This document shows positions 17,022-26,203 of a stretch of DNA of 64,000 bases, piece by piece. Source of the stretch: CAVSUZ01 sp963795415 (lineage in GTDB: Bacteria > Pseudomonadota > Alphaproteobacteria > Acetobacterales > Acetobacteraceae); the NCBI GenBank assembly GCA_963795415.1, contig CAWCHQ010000001.1, positions 1,364,001 to 1,428,000 of the forward strand, given 5' to 3'. A model generated the notes under the pieces. That model was given only the letters and a program-made list of their open reading frames with translations, did no database searches and was not told the DNA's origin. The position numbers and the translations under genes are program-made. Every line of letters starts with the position of its first letter. The first letter of the stretch is position 1.

Positions 17022-17210
17022 GTATCCGATCACAGAGAAGCGTGAGGCGCGCCGCGACCCCGCTTTCGTCGCGTGAATCGGATACTAGAGCAGTTTCAGG
17101 CCGGCTGTATCAACCTGAAACGCTCTAATTCATTGTTTTGGAGCAGATTCACGCGCTCCTGGAAATGCAAAGCCTTTCCAGTCGAGCGCGATCTGCTCTG
17201 GGGTCAGGGC
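17022..17210. repeat. Repeat cluster: family B palindrome plus hairpin modules
   Basis: The 374-bp gap between clcA and the regulator gene holds a family B palindrome (17022-17085, gtatccga...tcggatac). It is directly followed by tttcaggccggc...aacctgaaacgctct (17091-17126) and agcagattcacgcgctcctgg...gatctgctct (17142-17199). The rest, 17211-17311, shows nothing recognisable. Confidence 0.75.
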
Positions 17211-17311
17211 ATCATGCCGAGAGTTTGACGAATGCAGACCGACCGCCCGTCAGGCTCGTGCCGCCACAACGACGGCCGTCCGGCCTGAGTTGCTGCGTTA
17301 CCGGGGTTTCC

Positions 17312-19327
17312 TCATCGCTCCGGCACGCCAGCCAGCCGAAGCCCTTCCTCGAACACCTCGCGATCCTCGGAACGGCTGAAGGGAAATTCGAAGCGCGCGG
17401 CGGAGAGAGTAATTCCGGGCTTCATGGCGTTCAGGCGGGCGAACAGGCTGGCTGAAAGCTCCGGACGACCGAGATGTCCGGCTGCCGAGAGCCAGATCTC
17501 AAGGCCCAGCCGTGAACCCGGGCTGATCTGGACCAGGGACCGGGCTGCTTGGGCTGCTCCGGCGAAGTCTCGCTTCAGCAGCGCGATCAGGCCGATGGCG
17601 GGATCGAGCCACGCTGCCCAGGGGTGGGAGGGGGTCAGGCGCTTGTAGCGTGCGGCACGGTGCGCCGCCTCATCAAGCTGGCCCTGGAACGCGAGGGTCG
17701 CGGCGGAGAGCGCCCAGGCCATTCCGAGATTGGGGTTGAGTGCCAGCGCCCGGTCGTGGAGGGCGGCAGCCTCATCGATTTCGCGCAAGACGACAGCTCG
17801 CAAATGCCCGGCCGCGGTCAACGCGCGCGCATCGGAGGGATCAAGCTGAGCCACCCTGCTCGCCAGGGAGGCCGCATCCTCATGCGATTCCGCCTCAAGA
17901 TCGGTCCACCGCTGAGTTTCCGTCACAGCTCGCCAGAGGGCGCGCCACGCATGTGCTGGGGCCAGGTCGGGCTCGCGCAACATTGCGCGGCGGAGCAGCT
18001 TTCCGGCTTCGCGGAACGAGCCGGCCTCCACGCGCTGGAGCAGGGGCAGGGCGCGGAGCATTGTTGCATAACCGCCGGGTTCGGCGCCGCTGTCAGCAGG
18101 CGCCTGCCGCGAGGCGGTGTCCAGCACGGCCGTCTCGATCCGCGCCGCAGCCTCACCGGCAACCTGCTCTTCCAGGTCAAGCCGGTTTTCGACCGTGCGG
18201 TCAAACCGGCCTGTCCACACGATTTGTCCCGGCCGCTGGAGATCGAGCAAACGTAAGCTGACCCTCACGCGACCGCCCGCGCGGTGCACCGAACCTTCAA
18301 GCAGGAAATGCAGGCCGAACACGCGGCGGATCGCGCTATCGTCACGCGCGCTGCCGGCGTAGCGGGCCAGCGAGCCGGGGGCGACGACGTAGATCCAGCG
18401 GAAGCGGGCCAAAGCGGCGGCGAGTTCCTCTGACAAACCATGCGCCAGGTCGGCGTCGGCGGCATCGCCGCCCACCAGCGCGAGGGGCATGAGGCCGACA
18501 TGGGCGCCGCCGCGTGCGGGTCCAGGCAGGGCAAACTCGGCCGGCAACTCGACGGCCGCCGACGCTTCGGCAGTTGCGGGGCGGCGAAACGGCCCGCGGA
18601 TTTCGCTGAGCAGCCGCTGGGTCTCAACGGATGGAGCAGCATCCAGCAGATCGGCAAGAGCGGTGCGGCAGCGATCATAGGCCTGGATCGCCATGCCGCG
18701 TTCACCCCGAGCCGCGTGGGCGCGCATGAGGGCCCGCCAGGCCCCTTCATGGGCGCGGTCGATCTGCAGCAACCGTTGGGCGGCAGGTATCGCTTCCTCA
18801 GGCTCCATGTCGCCGGAGAGCACTTTTTCTGCGACGGCGCGGCCACGGTCCCGCAGCCGCTCCCGCTCGGTCGTCAGCCAGGTATCGAAGCCCGGATCGA
18901 GTCCTTCCAGACCCTCCAGCAATTCGCCGTCCAACCTTGACAACGCTGCCGGGTTTTCAGGGCTTGCCGAGAGCACCTCCGCCACATCGACCCAGGCTGC
19001 GTCGGGGCGCATCGCGATATGGTCGCGTGTTACCTGCAGGATGGACTCCCCGTGCGGGGCGAGCGTCTCCATCAGGCGGTGCACCTCTTGCCGCAGGGAC
19101 GCGCGGGCCTGTTCCTCGGGGCGGCGGCTCCAAAGCAATTCCGCAATGCGCCCGCGCAACGCCGGACGCGGAGCCATGAGTGCGGCGATCGCCAGAAGCG
19201 CGCGTGTCTTTCGCCCGACCGGCAGCACGGATGCACCGCCCGGGAAGCGCGCTCGCATCTCTCCGATCAAATGCAGTTCCAGAAGCGTGCCCGAAGCGAT
19301 CACCTGCTCCGGCAATTCATTTATCAT
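17312..19327 (-). CDS. SARP/BTAD-type transcriptional regulator with TolB-like and TPR segments
   Basis: A 671-residue regulator. Residues about 15-110 form a winged-helix region (LLELHLIGEMRARFPGG, then KTRALLAIAAL and ELLWSRRPEEQARASLRQEV). Residues about 110-245 resemble a bacterial transcriptional activation domain (LEGLDPGFDTWLTTERERLR, ALMRAHAARGERGMAIQAYD). A TolB N-domain-like block follows (ADLAHGLSEELAAALARF, GLHFLLEGSVHRAGGRVRV). TPR-type helices with a conserved ALNPNLGMAWALSA segment close the protein. This layout is found in ToxR/CadC-like regulators and adenylate cyclase-like proteins. The signal it reads is unknown. A frameshifted gene of similar design lies at 42510-44068. 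Confidence 0.75.
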   Translation of the reverse strand: MINELPEQVIASGTLLELHLIGEMRARFPGGASVLPVGRKTRALLAIAALMAPRPALRGRIAELLWSRRPEEQARASLRQEVHRLMETLAPHGESILQVTRDHIAMRPDAAWVDVAEVLSASPENPAALSRLDGELLEGLEGLDPGFDTWLTTERERLRDRGRAVAEKVLSGDMEPEEAIPAAQRLLQIDRAHEGAWRALMRAHAARGERGMAIQAYDRCRTALADLLDAAPSVETQRLLSEIRGPFRRPATAEASAAVELPAEFALPGPARGGAHVGLMPLALVGGDAADADLAHGLSEELAAALARFRWIYVVAPGSLARYAGSARDDSAIRRVFGLHFLLEGSVHRAGGRVRVSLRLLDLQRPGQIVWTGRFDRTVENRLDLEEQVAGEAAARIETAVLDTASRQAPADSGAEPGGYATMLRALPLLQRVEAGSFREAGKLLRRAMLREPDLAPAHAWRALWRAVTETQRWTDLEAESHEDAASLASRVAQLDPSDARALTAAGHLRAVVLREIDEAAALHDRALALNPNLGMAWALSAATLAFQGQLDEAAHRAARYKRLTPSHPWAAWLDPAIGLIALLKRDFAGAAQAARSLVQISPGSRLGLEIWLSAAGHLGRPELSASLFARLNAMKPGITLSAARFEFPFSRSEDREVFEEGLRLAGVPER

Positions 19328-19370
19328 GCACTCATTACGACAGTTGCGTGCTCGGCTGGCAAGCGGCGAA

Positions 19371-20348
19371 TCAAATCCCTTCCCGAATTAGACTACGGGA
19401 AAAATAGCTGAGTATCAAATCCGCTCCTGCGCGCTTGAACGCCCCTAATGTTTCGCGAACAACTCTGCCTTCGTCGATCGCTCCTGCCAAGGCGGCAAAG
19501 CGGATCATCGCGTATTCACCGCTGACCTGATACGCGGCAACAGGAAGCAGCGTTCTCTCCCGAAGGCGGGCCAGCACATCCAGGTAAGCCAGTCCTGGCT
19601 TGACCATCAGCAGGTCGGCTCCCTCGGCTTCGTCGAGCAGGGATTCCCGCAGCGCTTCGCGGGCGTTCATCGGGTCGAGCTGATAGGTTTTGCGGTCGCC
19701 CTTCAGCTCGCAGCCGGCGGCGGCGCGGAACGGTCCATAAAAGGCCGAGGCGAACTTGGTCGAATAGGCCATGATCGCCGCCTCGGGGAAACCTGCGGAA
19801 TCCAGAGCATGGCGGACAGCCGCGACCTGCCCGTCCATCATGCCGGAGGGAGCAACCATGTCAGCGCCCGCCTCTACGGCGGCCACTGCCTGCCGCCCCA
19901 GGTTCTCGATGGTGATGTCGTTCGCTACGTACCCATGCTCGATCACGCCGCAATGACCATGATCGGTATATTCGCAGAAGCAGAGATCAGGGATGACGAC
20001 GAGCTCGGGGACCGCGCGCCTGGCGGCACGAGTCATGCGGGAAACCAGCCCGTCCGGCTGCCAGGCGTCGCTGCCGCTGGCGTCCTTGTGGTGGGAGACG
20101 CCAAACAGCATCACGGCGCGGACGCCGTCGCTGGCGATGGCCTCGATTTCACGTTCCAGGTCACATTCCGGGACGCGATCGATCCCTGGCATGCTGGCGA
20201 CGGGGATCGGGCGATCGATCCCCTCCTCGACGAAGATCGGCTGGATCAGGTCGGATGGCGTGAGGGTGGTTTCGCGCACCAGGTCGCGCAAGACGGGCGT
20301 GCGGCGGAGTTGGCGCATACGGGTTTCGGGGAAGCGTGAAGCGGCCAT
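19371..20348 (-). CDS. hemB: Delta-aminolevulinic acid dehydratase (porphobilinogen synthase)
   Basis: Condenses two 5-aminolevulinate molecules to porphobilinogen in tetrapyrrole synthesis. The 325-residue protein starts with the family block RLRRTP-like RQLRRTPVLRDLVRET. The two active-site lysines are in AYSTKFASAFYGPFR (Lys198) and MVKPGLAYLD (Lys250). The metal site is CFCEYTDHGHCG with three cysteines (123, 125, 133), which marks the zinc-binding class; many alphaproteobacterial enzymes have the magnesium type with aspartates. It is a single gene, 43 bases upstream of which the regulator gene begins. Confidence 0.96.
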   Translation of the reverse strand: MAASRFPETRMRQLRRTPVLRDLVRETTLTPSDLIQPIFVEEGIDRPIPVASMPGIDRVPECDLEREIEAIASDGVRAVMLFGVSHHKDASGSDAWQPDGLVSRMTRAARRAVPELVVIPDLCFCEYTDHGHCGVIEHGYVANDITIENLGRQAVAAVEAGADMVAPSGMMDGQVAAVRHALDSAGFPEAAIMAYSTKFASAFYGPFRAAAGCELKGDRKTYQLDPMNAREALRESLLDEAEGADLLMVKPGLAYLDVLARLRERTLLPVAAYQVSGEYAMIRFAALAGAIDEGRVVRETLGAFKRAGADLILSYFSRSLIREGI

Positions 20349-20532
20349 AAGATAGGGATAGACCCGCCGTGGCGGCGCGCCAAGTTAAGCCAAGGAACGT
20401 TTAACCTGCGGGCGCATAGGCGCCCAGGGGGCTGCGGTCCGGCTCCATTCCTCTTTCTACGTTATTTCCGTTCGGCTTGACAGGGCTGCCTCAGGGGGCG
20501 CGATGATCCCGCTGTTTCAGGAGGATCGTATC

Positions 20533-20955
20533 ATGCCGGACGACGCTCGATCGCTTCGCGCGCCCTTGCGACGGCTGCTTGGTGATGGACCGTCGCCGCC
20601 TTCAGTCTATGTCGATGTCGTGGGGGCGCCGTGGCAGACGTCGCAGTTTCCCGGGATCGAACATAAGGTCCTGTATTCCGACCCGGCCGGCGGAATGTCC
20701 GCGCTGCTGTTCCGGCTAGCTCCGGGGGCGGTCGTTCCCCTGCATGAGCATACGGGCGTCGAGATGACTTATGTGCTTGAGGGCAGTCTGGAAGATGAGG
20801 AGGGCGCTTGCACGGCGGGCAATTTCGTCTGGCGGCCGGCTGGAAACACGCATGTGGCGCGGGCGCCCCATGGCGCGCTGATTCTGGGCGTATTTACCAA
20901 GCCCAACCACTTCGCCGAAGGGCAGAAATTCTTTACCGAGACCGGCGCCGCCTGA
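20533..20955 (+). CDS. ChrR-type cupin domain protein
   Basis: A 140-residue single-domain cupin. The metal-binding histidine pattern PLHEHTGVEMTYVLEGSLEDEEG matches the first cupin motif and WRPAGNTHVARAPHG the second. This resembles the cupin half of ChrR anti-sigma factors, but the N-terminal zinc-finger domain of those proteins is absent. AGGAGG eight bases before the ATG fixes the start; an earlier in-frame ATG at 20503 is not supported. No sigma factor gene is adjacent. Its role is probably metal or small-molecule binding. Confidence 0.75.
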   Translation: MPDDARSLRAPLRRLLGDGPSPPSVYVDVVGAPWQTSQFPGIEHKVLYSDPAGGMSALLFRLAPGAVVPLHEHTGVEMTYVLEGSLEDEEGACTAGNFVWRPAGNTHVARAPHGALILGVFTKPNHFAEGQKFFTETGAA

Positions 20956-21255
20956 TCAGGATTCGCCGGCGAGGCCGGCCATTCGGCTGAGCTGTTCGGC
21001 CTGGCGTCCCAGCAATCCGATGTCGTGGCGCAAAGTGCAGAGGCGCGCGGCATAGCAATGAACGCTCTGATCAAGCCCCTCATCGCTCGTCTGCAGTTGC
21101 TCCAGGCGATCCCGCCAGGCAGCAATCGCGCTTTGCTGGGCCGCGAGCGCCTGCGCCAAACCGGTGAGCGCCCTTCCGAGCTGGGCGGAGTTGGGCGTGG
21201 CGGGCTCCGTCCGGGCAGGGAAAGGAATGACCACAGCTTCCGATCGCGTTGACAT
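20956..21255 (-). CDS. Small helical protein of unknown function
   Basis: A 99-residue protein starting MSTRSEAVVIPFPARTEP, then a long helical stretch rich in Ala, Leu and Gln (ALTGLAQALAAQQSAIAAW, LCTLRHDIGLLGRQAEQL) that may form a coiled coil. No signal peptide or known motif is visible. Its stop codon abuts the stop of the convergent cupin gene with no gap. Confidence 0.6.
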   Translation of the reverse strand: MSTRSEAVVIPFPARTEPATPNSAQLGRALTGLAQALAAQQSAIAAWRDRLEQLQTSDEGLDQSVHCYAARLCTLRHDIGLLGRQAEQLSRMAGLAGES

Positions 21256-21360
21256 CTTCAGTCATCTCATGCGGTGTGAGAATGGTTAATAAACCATGAA
21301 CGGAGACAATGCAGCAAAAAAGATTGCACATGCAATGATATGCGTTGCTGGAGCAGACGG

Positions 21361-22659
21361 ATGAATGTCGGGATCGAGGTTCTGATCATTCTCGTCCTGA
21401 TCGGGATCAACGGTCTGTTCTCGATGAGCGAGCTCGCACTGGTGTCCGCCCGCCGACCCCGACTGATGGTGCTGGAACGCCGTGGTGTTTCAGGTGCGGC
21501 CACGGCACGCGCCCTGGCGGCCGAGCCGCAGCGATTCCTGCCGACCGTGCAGGTCGGCGTGACGCTGGTCAGCGTTCTGCTCGGCGTATTCAGTGGGGCC
21601 AGCATAGGCGAGCATGTCCAGGCTGGCTTTCGGGCACTCGGCGTGTCGCCAGCCGGGGCTGCGACCTTGGCCCTGGTGGTCGTTGTGGTTGGAACGACCT
21701 ATTTCACATTGGTGCTCGGCGAACTGGTGCCCAAGCAGATCGCTCTGCGCCGCCCGGAAGTGATGGCAGCCCGGATTGCCGTGCCAATCGCGTGGACGAC
21801 GCGAGCCATGGCGCCTGCCGTATGGCTCCTTGGGCATTCCTCGGCTCTTGTGCTGCAGGTTCTTGGCTTATCACGCTGGGTTCGCCAGACCGTCACCGAG
21901 GAAGAGCTCCGCGCCCTGCTGGCGGAGGGCACGCAGACCGGGGTGCTGGAGGCGGAGGAGCGCGACATCATCGAGCGGGTGCTGCGCCTGGCCGACAAGC
22001 CGGTGCGGGCGATCATGACGCCGCGAACCGAGGTGGCCTGGATCGACCGGACCGACCGGCGGGCGGAGATCATCGCCACCTTGAGGGCGGCGCCGCACTC
22101 GCGCTTTGTCGTCTGCGACGGATCGGTCGATAATGTGGCGGGTGTGGTTCAGGCCAAGGACATGCTCGACCGCATTCTGGAAGGGGGGGATCTTTCACCC
22201 GGCGCCACGCTGCGCCAGCCGATCATTGTGCCGGACACGGTCAGCGCCCTGGATGCGCTGGAGCGTCTGAAGGCGGATCCGATCGGCATGGCTCTGGTGA
22301 TGGACGAGTACGGCAGTTTCGAGGGCGTGGTCACCGCGGCGGATCTGCTGAACGCGATCGTGGGCGATCCGACGGACGCCGAACCGGCGCACAGCGAGGC
22401 CGGCACCTCGAGGGAGCAGGGCACGCTGGATGTGGATGGATTGATGCCGGTGGACGAGCTGAAGTCACGCCTCGACCTGCCCGACCTGCCCGCACCGGGC
22501 ACATATCATACAGCCGGAGGGCTGGTGCTTGCTCTGCTCCGGCGTGTACCGCGGTCGGGTGACCGGATCGTGTTCGGCGGCTGGCGTTTCGAGGTGCTGG
22601 AGATGGATGGCCGGCGGGTCGGCAAACTACGCGTCAACCGGGAGCCTGCCGCGGGTTAG
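21361..22659 (+). CDS. CorC/HlyC-family membrane protein (CNNM, CBS and CorC domains)
   Basis: A 432-residue membrane protein. A DUF21/CNNM domain with about four membrane segments fills residues 1-190 (VGIEVLIILVLIGINGLFS, MSELALVSARRPRL, TYFTLVLGELVPKQIALRRP). A CBS pair follows (VRAIMTPRTEVAWIDRTD, GMALVMDEYGSFEGVVTAAD). The C-terminal CorC_HlyC transporter-associated domain contains GTLDVDGLMPVDELKSRLD. Proteins of this type are linked to Mg/Co efflux or homeostasis. GGAG precedes the chosen ATG. The TAG stop is also the first bases of a palindromic repeat. Confidence 0.88.
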   Translation: MNVGIEVLIILVLIGINGLFSMSELALVSARRPRLMVLERRGVSGAATARALAAEPQRFLPTVQVGVTLVSVLLGVFSGASIGEHVQAGFRALGVSPAGAATLALVVVVVGTTYFTLVLGELVPKQIALRRPEVMAARIAVPIAWTTRAMAPAVWLLGHSSALVLQVLGLSRWVRQTVTEEELRALLAEGTQTGVLEAEERDIIERVLRLADKPVRAIMTPRTEVAWIDRTDRRAEIIATLRAAPHSRFVVCDGSVDNVAGVVQAKDMLDRILEGGDLSPGATLRQPIIVPDTVSALDALERLKADPIGMALVMDEYGSFEGVVTAADLLNAIVGDPTDAEPAHSEAGTSREQGTLDVDGLMPVDELKSRLDLPDLPAPGTYHTAGGLVLALLRRVPRSGDRIVFGGWRFEVLEMDGRRVGKLRVNREPAAG

Positions 22660-22771
22660 AGCAGATCGCGCTTGACTGGAAACGCTTTGCATTTCCGGGA
22701 GCGCGTGAATCTGCTCTAAAACGATGAAGCCAGAGCGTTTCAGGCTGATACAGTCAGCCTGAAACTGCTAG
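22657..22771. repeat. Palindromic repeat between convergent genes, supplying both stop codons
   Basis: Two hairpins: tagagcagatcgcgcttgac...gaatctgctcta (22657-22718) and agagcgtttcaggctgata...cagtcagcctgaaactgcta (22733-22770). It is the module pair of 7573-7683 in inverted orientation. Its left end gives the TAG of the CorC-like gene and its right end the TAG (cta on this strand) of the histidine kinase gene. It probably serves as a bidirectional terminator. Confidence 0.8.
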
Positions 22772-24579
22772 TCAAGATGCGAGACGGGCTGGCGGTCCAG
22801 GATCGCCCGTATCAGTCGAGCAAGCTCGAGGCGGGTGAACGGCTTGCTCACGACCTCCAGGCCCAACTCCATGCGGCCATGCTGAATGACAATCTGCGAA
22901 TAGCCGGTCGCGAAAAGCACTTTCAGGCCTGGGCGTAGCCGCGCAGCCTCAGCCGCGAGCGCGCGCCCGTCGATCCCACCGGGAAGGCCGATATCGGTCA
23001 GCAGCAGATCAACTTCAGCGCTTCCGCGAAGGAGCGCCAGGGCCTCGAGAGCATCCTGTGCCTCGGTAACACGATAGCCGAGTTCCCGCAGGGTCTCGGC
23101 GGTAAAGGATCGGACGCCCTCCTGATCCTCGACGAGAAGAATTTCCTCATTCGAGTGCCCGGCCGGTGGGGTCTCCGGGCCGGCTGACCGCTGAAGTACC
23201 GGCTCATCCAGTTCCAGGCGGGGAAGATAGATGTTGACCCTCGTCCCGCGCCCGACCTCGCTTTCTACGCGGACGAGCCCGCCCGACTGGCGCACGAAAC
23301 CATACACCTGCGACAAACCGAGCCCGGTGCCCTGGCCGATATCTTTGGTCGTGAAAAATGGCTCGAACACCCTCGCCAGAACCTCCGGTGGCATACCGGT
23401 TCCGGTGTCCGTCACGGAAATCAGCACGTAGTCCCCCGGCCTGGCGTCGTCCTCGGAAAAGACGGCGGCGTCGGCCGCGCTCAGCGTGTTGTTGCTGGTC
23501 TGGATTATCAACTCGCCGCCCTGCGACATTGCGTCACGGGCATTCACCGCGAGATTGAGCAGCGCACTTTCCAACTGGTTCTCGTCTGCGAAGGAGCGCC
23601 AGACACCCCCGCCCAGCCTGGTCTGGACCTCGATTGGCTCGCCGATGGTGCGGGTAATGAGTTCGAGCATCCCGGAAACCAGTCGGTTGACATCGAGCGG
23701 CTTCGGTACCAGCGGCTGGCGGCGAGAGAATGCGAGCAGACGCTGCGTCAGGAGGGCCGCGCGCTGCGCGGCGCGCATCGCGGAGCCCACCATGCGTGTC
23801 AACTCGGCCCCGGAGCTCGCCGCATCGCCCCGCCGCATGAGGCGTTCGAGATTGCCGAGGATGACCTGCAGCAGATTATTGAAGTCATGGGCAACGCCGC
23901 CGGTCAGCTGTCCGATGGCCTCCATCTTTTGCGACTGCCGCAGCGCAGCTTCCGCTTTCTCGCGCTGGATCATCTCCTCCCGGAGGCTGGTATTGGCCGC
24001 TGCCAGGTCGTCGGCCTGTCTGGCGAGTTCGGTGTTGGCGCGGGTCAGTTCACGCTGGGAAAAGCCCAGCATGCCGACAAACAGCACCGCCATGCTGACA
24101 AGGGAGCCAATAAGCCCGTAACGTTGCAACCGGCGCGCCAGCGGTTCGATCTCACTTTCGAGATAGACACCGCCGATTTGGGTCTGGTTCTGCAACACCG
24201 GTTCGGTGACGATGAGCCGGCCGTCGCGGATGGCGGGCGGTGAGTCGTGAAAGACACGAGGCGGGTCCGGGACGTTCGGGCGGGACCAGAAGACAAACAA
24301 CGCTCCGCTGGCATCATAGACGGCCGCCTGCTCCACGTCGGGATTGGCGCGCACAGCGTTGACGTATTCCCGGGCGGCTTCGCGGTCGTTGAATGCCAGT
24401 GCGGCAGGAACCGTCGCGGCCAGGGTGCGTGCCTGCACGGTGACTTCGCTGATCCGAAGAGCAGCGTTGGAACGGTCGATGTAGAGGGCGATGGCCAGTC
24501 CGGTGGCGAGCAGTCCCGACACGGTAAGGAGTGCAACAGCCGGGGCCAGCGACCCCAGACGAGGCAGGCGGAGGCGCAT
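22768..24579 (-). CDS. Hybrid sensor histidine kinase with C-terminal receiver domain
   Basis: A 603-residue inner-membrane kinase. Transmembrane helices at about 11-33 and 154-173 flank a periplasmic sensor of CHASE8 type (NPDVEQAAVYDASGALFVFW). A short coiled coil leads to the dimerisation domain with phospho-accepting His231 (GGVAHDFNNLLQ). The ATPase domain shows the N box NLAVNARDA (about 343-351), DTGTGMPPEVL and GQGTGLGLSQV. The receiver domain (about 478-600) carries Asp529 in LLLTDIGLPGG. It overlaps the YfiR-like gene by one base (TGATG), so the two are co-expressed. No separate output protein is encoded beside it. Confidence 0.92.
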   Translation of the reverse strand: MRLRLPRLGSLAPAVALLTVSGLLATGLAIALYIDRSNAALRISEVTVQARTLAATVPAALAFNDREAAREYVNAVRANPDVEQAAVYDASGALFVFWSRPNVPDPPRVFHDSPPAIRDGRLIVTEPVLQNQTQIGGVYLESEIEPLARRLQRYGLIGSLVSMAVLFVGMLGFSQRELTRANTELARQADDLAAANTSLREEMIQREKAEAALRQSQKMEAIGQLTGGVAHDFNNLLQVILGNLERLMRRGDAASSGAELTRMVGSAMRAAQRAALLTQRLLAFSRRQPLVPKPLDVNRLVSGMLELITRTIGEPIEVQTRLGGGVWRSFADENQLESALLNLAVNARDAMSQGGELIIQTSNNTLSAADAAVFSEDDARPGDYVLISVTDTGTGMPPEVLARVFEPFFTTKDIGQGTGLGLSQVYGFVRQSGGLVRVESEVGRGTRVNIYLPRLELDEPVLQRSAGPETPPAGHSNEEILLVEDQEGVRSFTAETLRELGYRVTEAQDALEALALLRGSAEVDLLLTDIGLPGGIDGRALAAEAARLRPGLKVLFATGYSQIVIQHGRMELGLEVVSKPFTRLELARLIRAILDRQPVSHLD

Positions 24580-25148
24580 CAGTCAGGGGGCGGGTGCGGC
24601 TTCACGGAAAGGCTCAGCAGCTTGGAGCTGAACCGGAGGTGGTGCAGCGCTGCCTCCCGGTTATCGATCGTAAACCGCAGATGCCCGTCTTGCGAGACAA
24701 GCTGGATGACCCCGCCAACCTGGGGACTGTAGGCTCCATCCGTGACAGTTAGCACGGTGGCACCGTCCAGGGCAGCCATGGCCTCTGCCTGCGGCTGCTC
24801 GGGCGATCCGGCCACATATGCCTCGCTGCACCCCGGATCGCCGGTAATTGTCGAATACTGCCGGACGACGATCGGATGCCCGTCGACGGTGTGGCCGGCG
24901 GCTGTACGCTCCAGCAGGCCGCGGAAGGGGTCGGTGCCGATTACGCAGATGACGAAGTTGCCGCTGGGGAATTCGGCCTGCTGGCTCGGCCATCGCGTAA
25001 AGGAAGCGAACTTGTAGAGAAACGCCGCCTTCACGGTGAGTTCGAACACATCGGAGCCCCCGGCGTCGGCCCCGGGCCCGTTCAACGCCAGAATGACCGC
25101 CGGCGCCCTGAAAAGTAGTTGCCGGAACCAGCGCGACCGCCGGGGCAT
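24579..25148 (-). CDS. YfiR-family periplasmic protein (DUF4154)
   Basis: A 189-residue secreted protein with a basic N-terminus and hydrophobic segment (QLLFRAPAVILALNGPGADA). The DUF4154 pattern is clear: ELTVKAAFLYKFASFTRWP, FVICVIGTDPF, VLTVTDGAYSPQVGGVIQLV, then VKPHPPPD at the end. In Pseudomonas, YfiR is a periplasmic inhibitor that controls the membrane cyclase YfiN. Here it is coupled to a CHASE8 histidine kinase instead. By analogy it may regulate the kinase's periplasmic domain; that is an inference from operon structure. Confidence 0.82.
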   Translation of the reverse strand: MPRRSRWFRQLLFRAPAVILALNGPGADAGGSDVFELTVKAAFLYKFASFTRWPSQQAEFPSGNFVICVIGTDPFRGLLERTAAGHTVDGHPIVVRQYSTITGDPGCSEAYVAGSPEQPQAEAMAALDGATVLTVTDGAYSPQVGGVIQLVSQDGHLRFTIDNREAALHHLRFSSKLLSLSVKPHPPPD

Positions 25149-25354
25149 AAGTCAGGCGACCATAGAGGCGAGTCGGACATCGCCCTCAGACAGCGGGCCG
25201 ATGCCGGCTATTCCGGCATCGGGCTCAAGGTTGTGCGGCAGGTTCATTGATGACCCGGTAAACAGATGGTGATCGGGATCGTCGCCGATTGGGAGGACGC
25301 CGGCAATGACGTTGACTCGCTATTTTTCCAACCCGCAGGGTGTCGCACGATTGA
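25149..25354. other. Intergenic region between yfiR-like gene and hpnD
   Basis: About 206 bp with no open frame of interest. It must hold the promoter for the yfiR-kinase pair. No repeat of the families listed here and no clear terminator was found behind hpnD. Confidence 0.5.
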
Positions 25355-26203
25355 TCAGCAAAACCCGTAGCGCAGCGCGATCCAGAGCTTCTGCAGCCTG
25401 GTCAGGCTGACCCGTTGTTGCGGAGGGTCCCAGCCGGCCTGCTCCAGCCGTTTCAATAGGGCAGCGTAGGTAGCGCCCATCAGCCGGGCCGGCTTCATCG
25501 CTTTGGCGTCGCACTGGCGCATGGCTTCGGCGGCGGCGGTGAAGTGCTGATGGGCGAGTTGGGCAACGCGGCGGCAGACCGCGGTCAGGCCAGGCGCGGT
25601 GAGTGCCTGTTGGGGGTCGGGAGGCACGCCGGCTTCCTGCAACCATTCGGCCGGAAGATAGAGGCGGCCGCGGGCGGCGTCTTCGGCCACATCCCGCAGG
25701 ATATTGGTGAGCTGCAGGGCCCGGCCCAGGTGCCAGGCGACGCGGTCGGCCTGCGGGGAAGCGTCACCGAATGCACGCACGGATAGCCGGCCCACCGCCG
25801 CAGCCACACGGTCGCAGTAGAGGTCGAGCGTGGCGAGGTCGGGGGCGGCGATGACCGTCTCGGCATCCATCTGCATCCCGTCGATGACTGCGAGGAAGTC
25901 TTCCTGGCGCAAGTGAAAGCGGCGTTCGGCGGCGAGCAGAACGCGGGTTACAGGGTCGCTCGCCTCGCCTCGGTAAAGCGCGGCGATGCGGCCGCGCCAT
26001 CCATTGAGGCTGGCAAGCTTGTCGCGGAGCGGGGCTTCCTCGTCGGCGATGTCGTCCACCTCGCGGCAGAAGGCGTAGATGGCGTACATGGCCTGCCGGC
26101 GGTCCGGAGGCAGGACGCGCATGCCCCGATAGAAGGAGGTGCCCGCTGCCCGGACGATCGTTTCGACCGCCTGAAGGTCCTCGGGGGCGGCGAGACCGCT
26201 CAC
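25355..26203 (-). CDS. hpnD: Presqualene diphosphate synthase HpnD
   Basis: Joins two farnesyl diphosphates to presqualene diphosphate, the first step of the bacterial HpnCDE route to squalene. The 282-residue all-helical protein has the first aspartate-rich motif in AFCREVDDIADEE (about 45-56) and the second in NILRDVAEDAARGRLYLP, both for Mg-diphosphate binding. It overlaps hpnC by four bases. The normal next gene, hpnE, is not found behind it; unrelated genes follow. Confidence 0.93.
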   Translation of the reverse strand: MSGLAAPEDLQAVETIVRAAGTSFYRGMRVLPPDRRQAMYAIYAFCREVDDIADEEAPLRDKLASLNGWRGRIAALYRGEASDPVTRVLLAAERRFHLRQEDFLAVIDGMQMDAETVIAAPDLATLDLYCDRVAAAVGRLSVRAFGDASPQADRVAWHLGRALQLTNILRDVAEDAARGRLYLPAEWLQEAGVPPDPQQALTAPGLTAVCRRVAQLAHQHFTAAAEAMRQCDAKAMKPARLMGATYAALLKRLEQAGWDPPQQRVSLTRLQKLWIALRYGFC

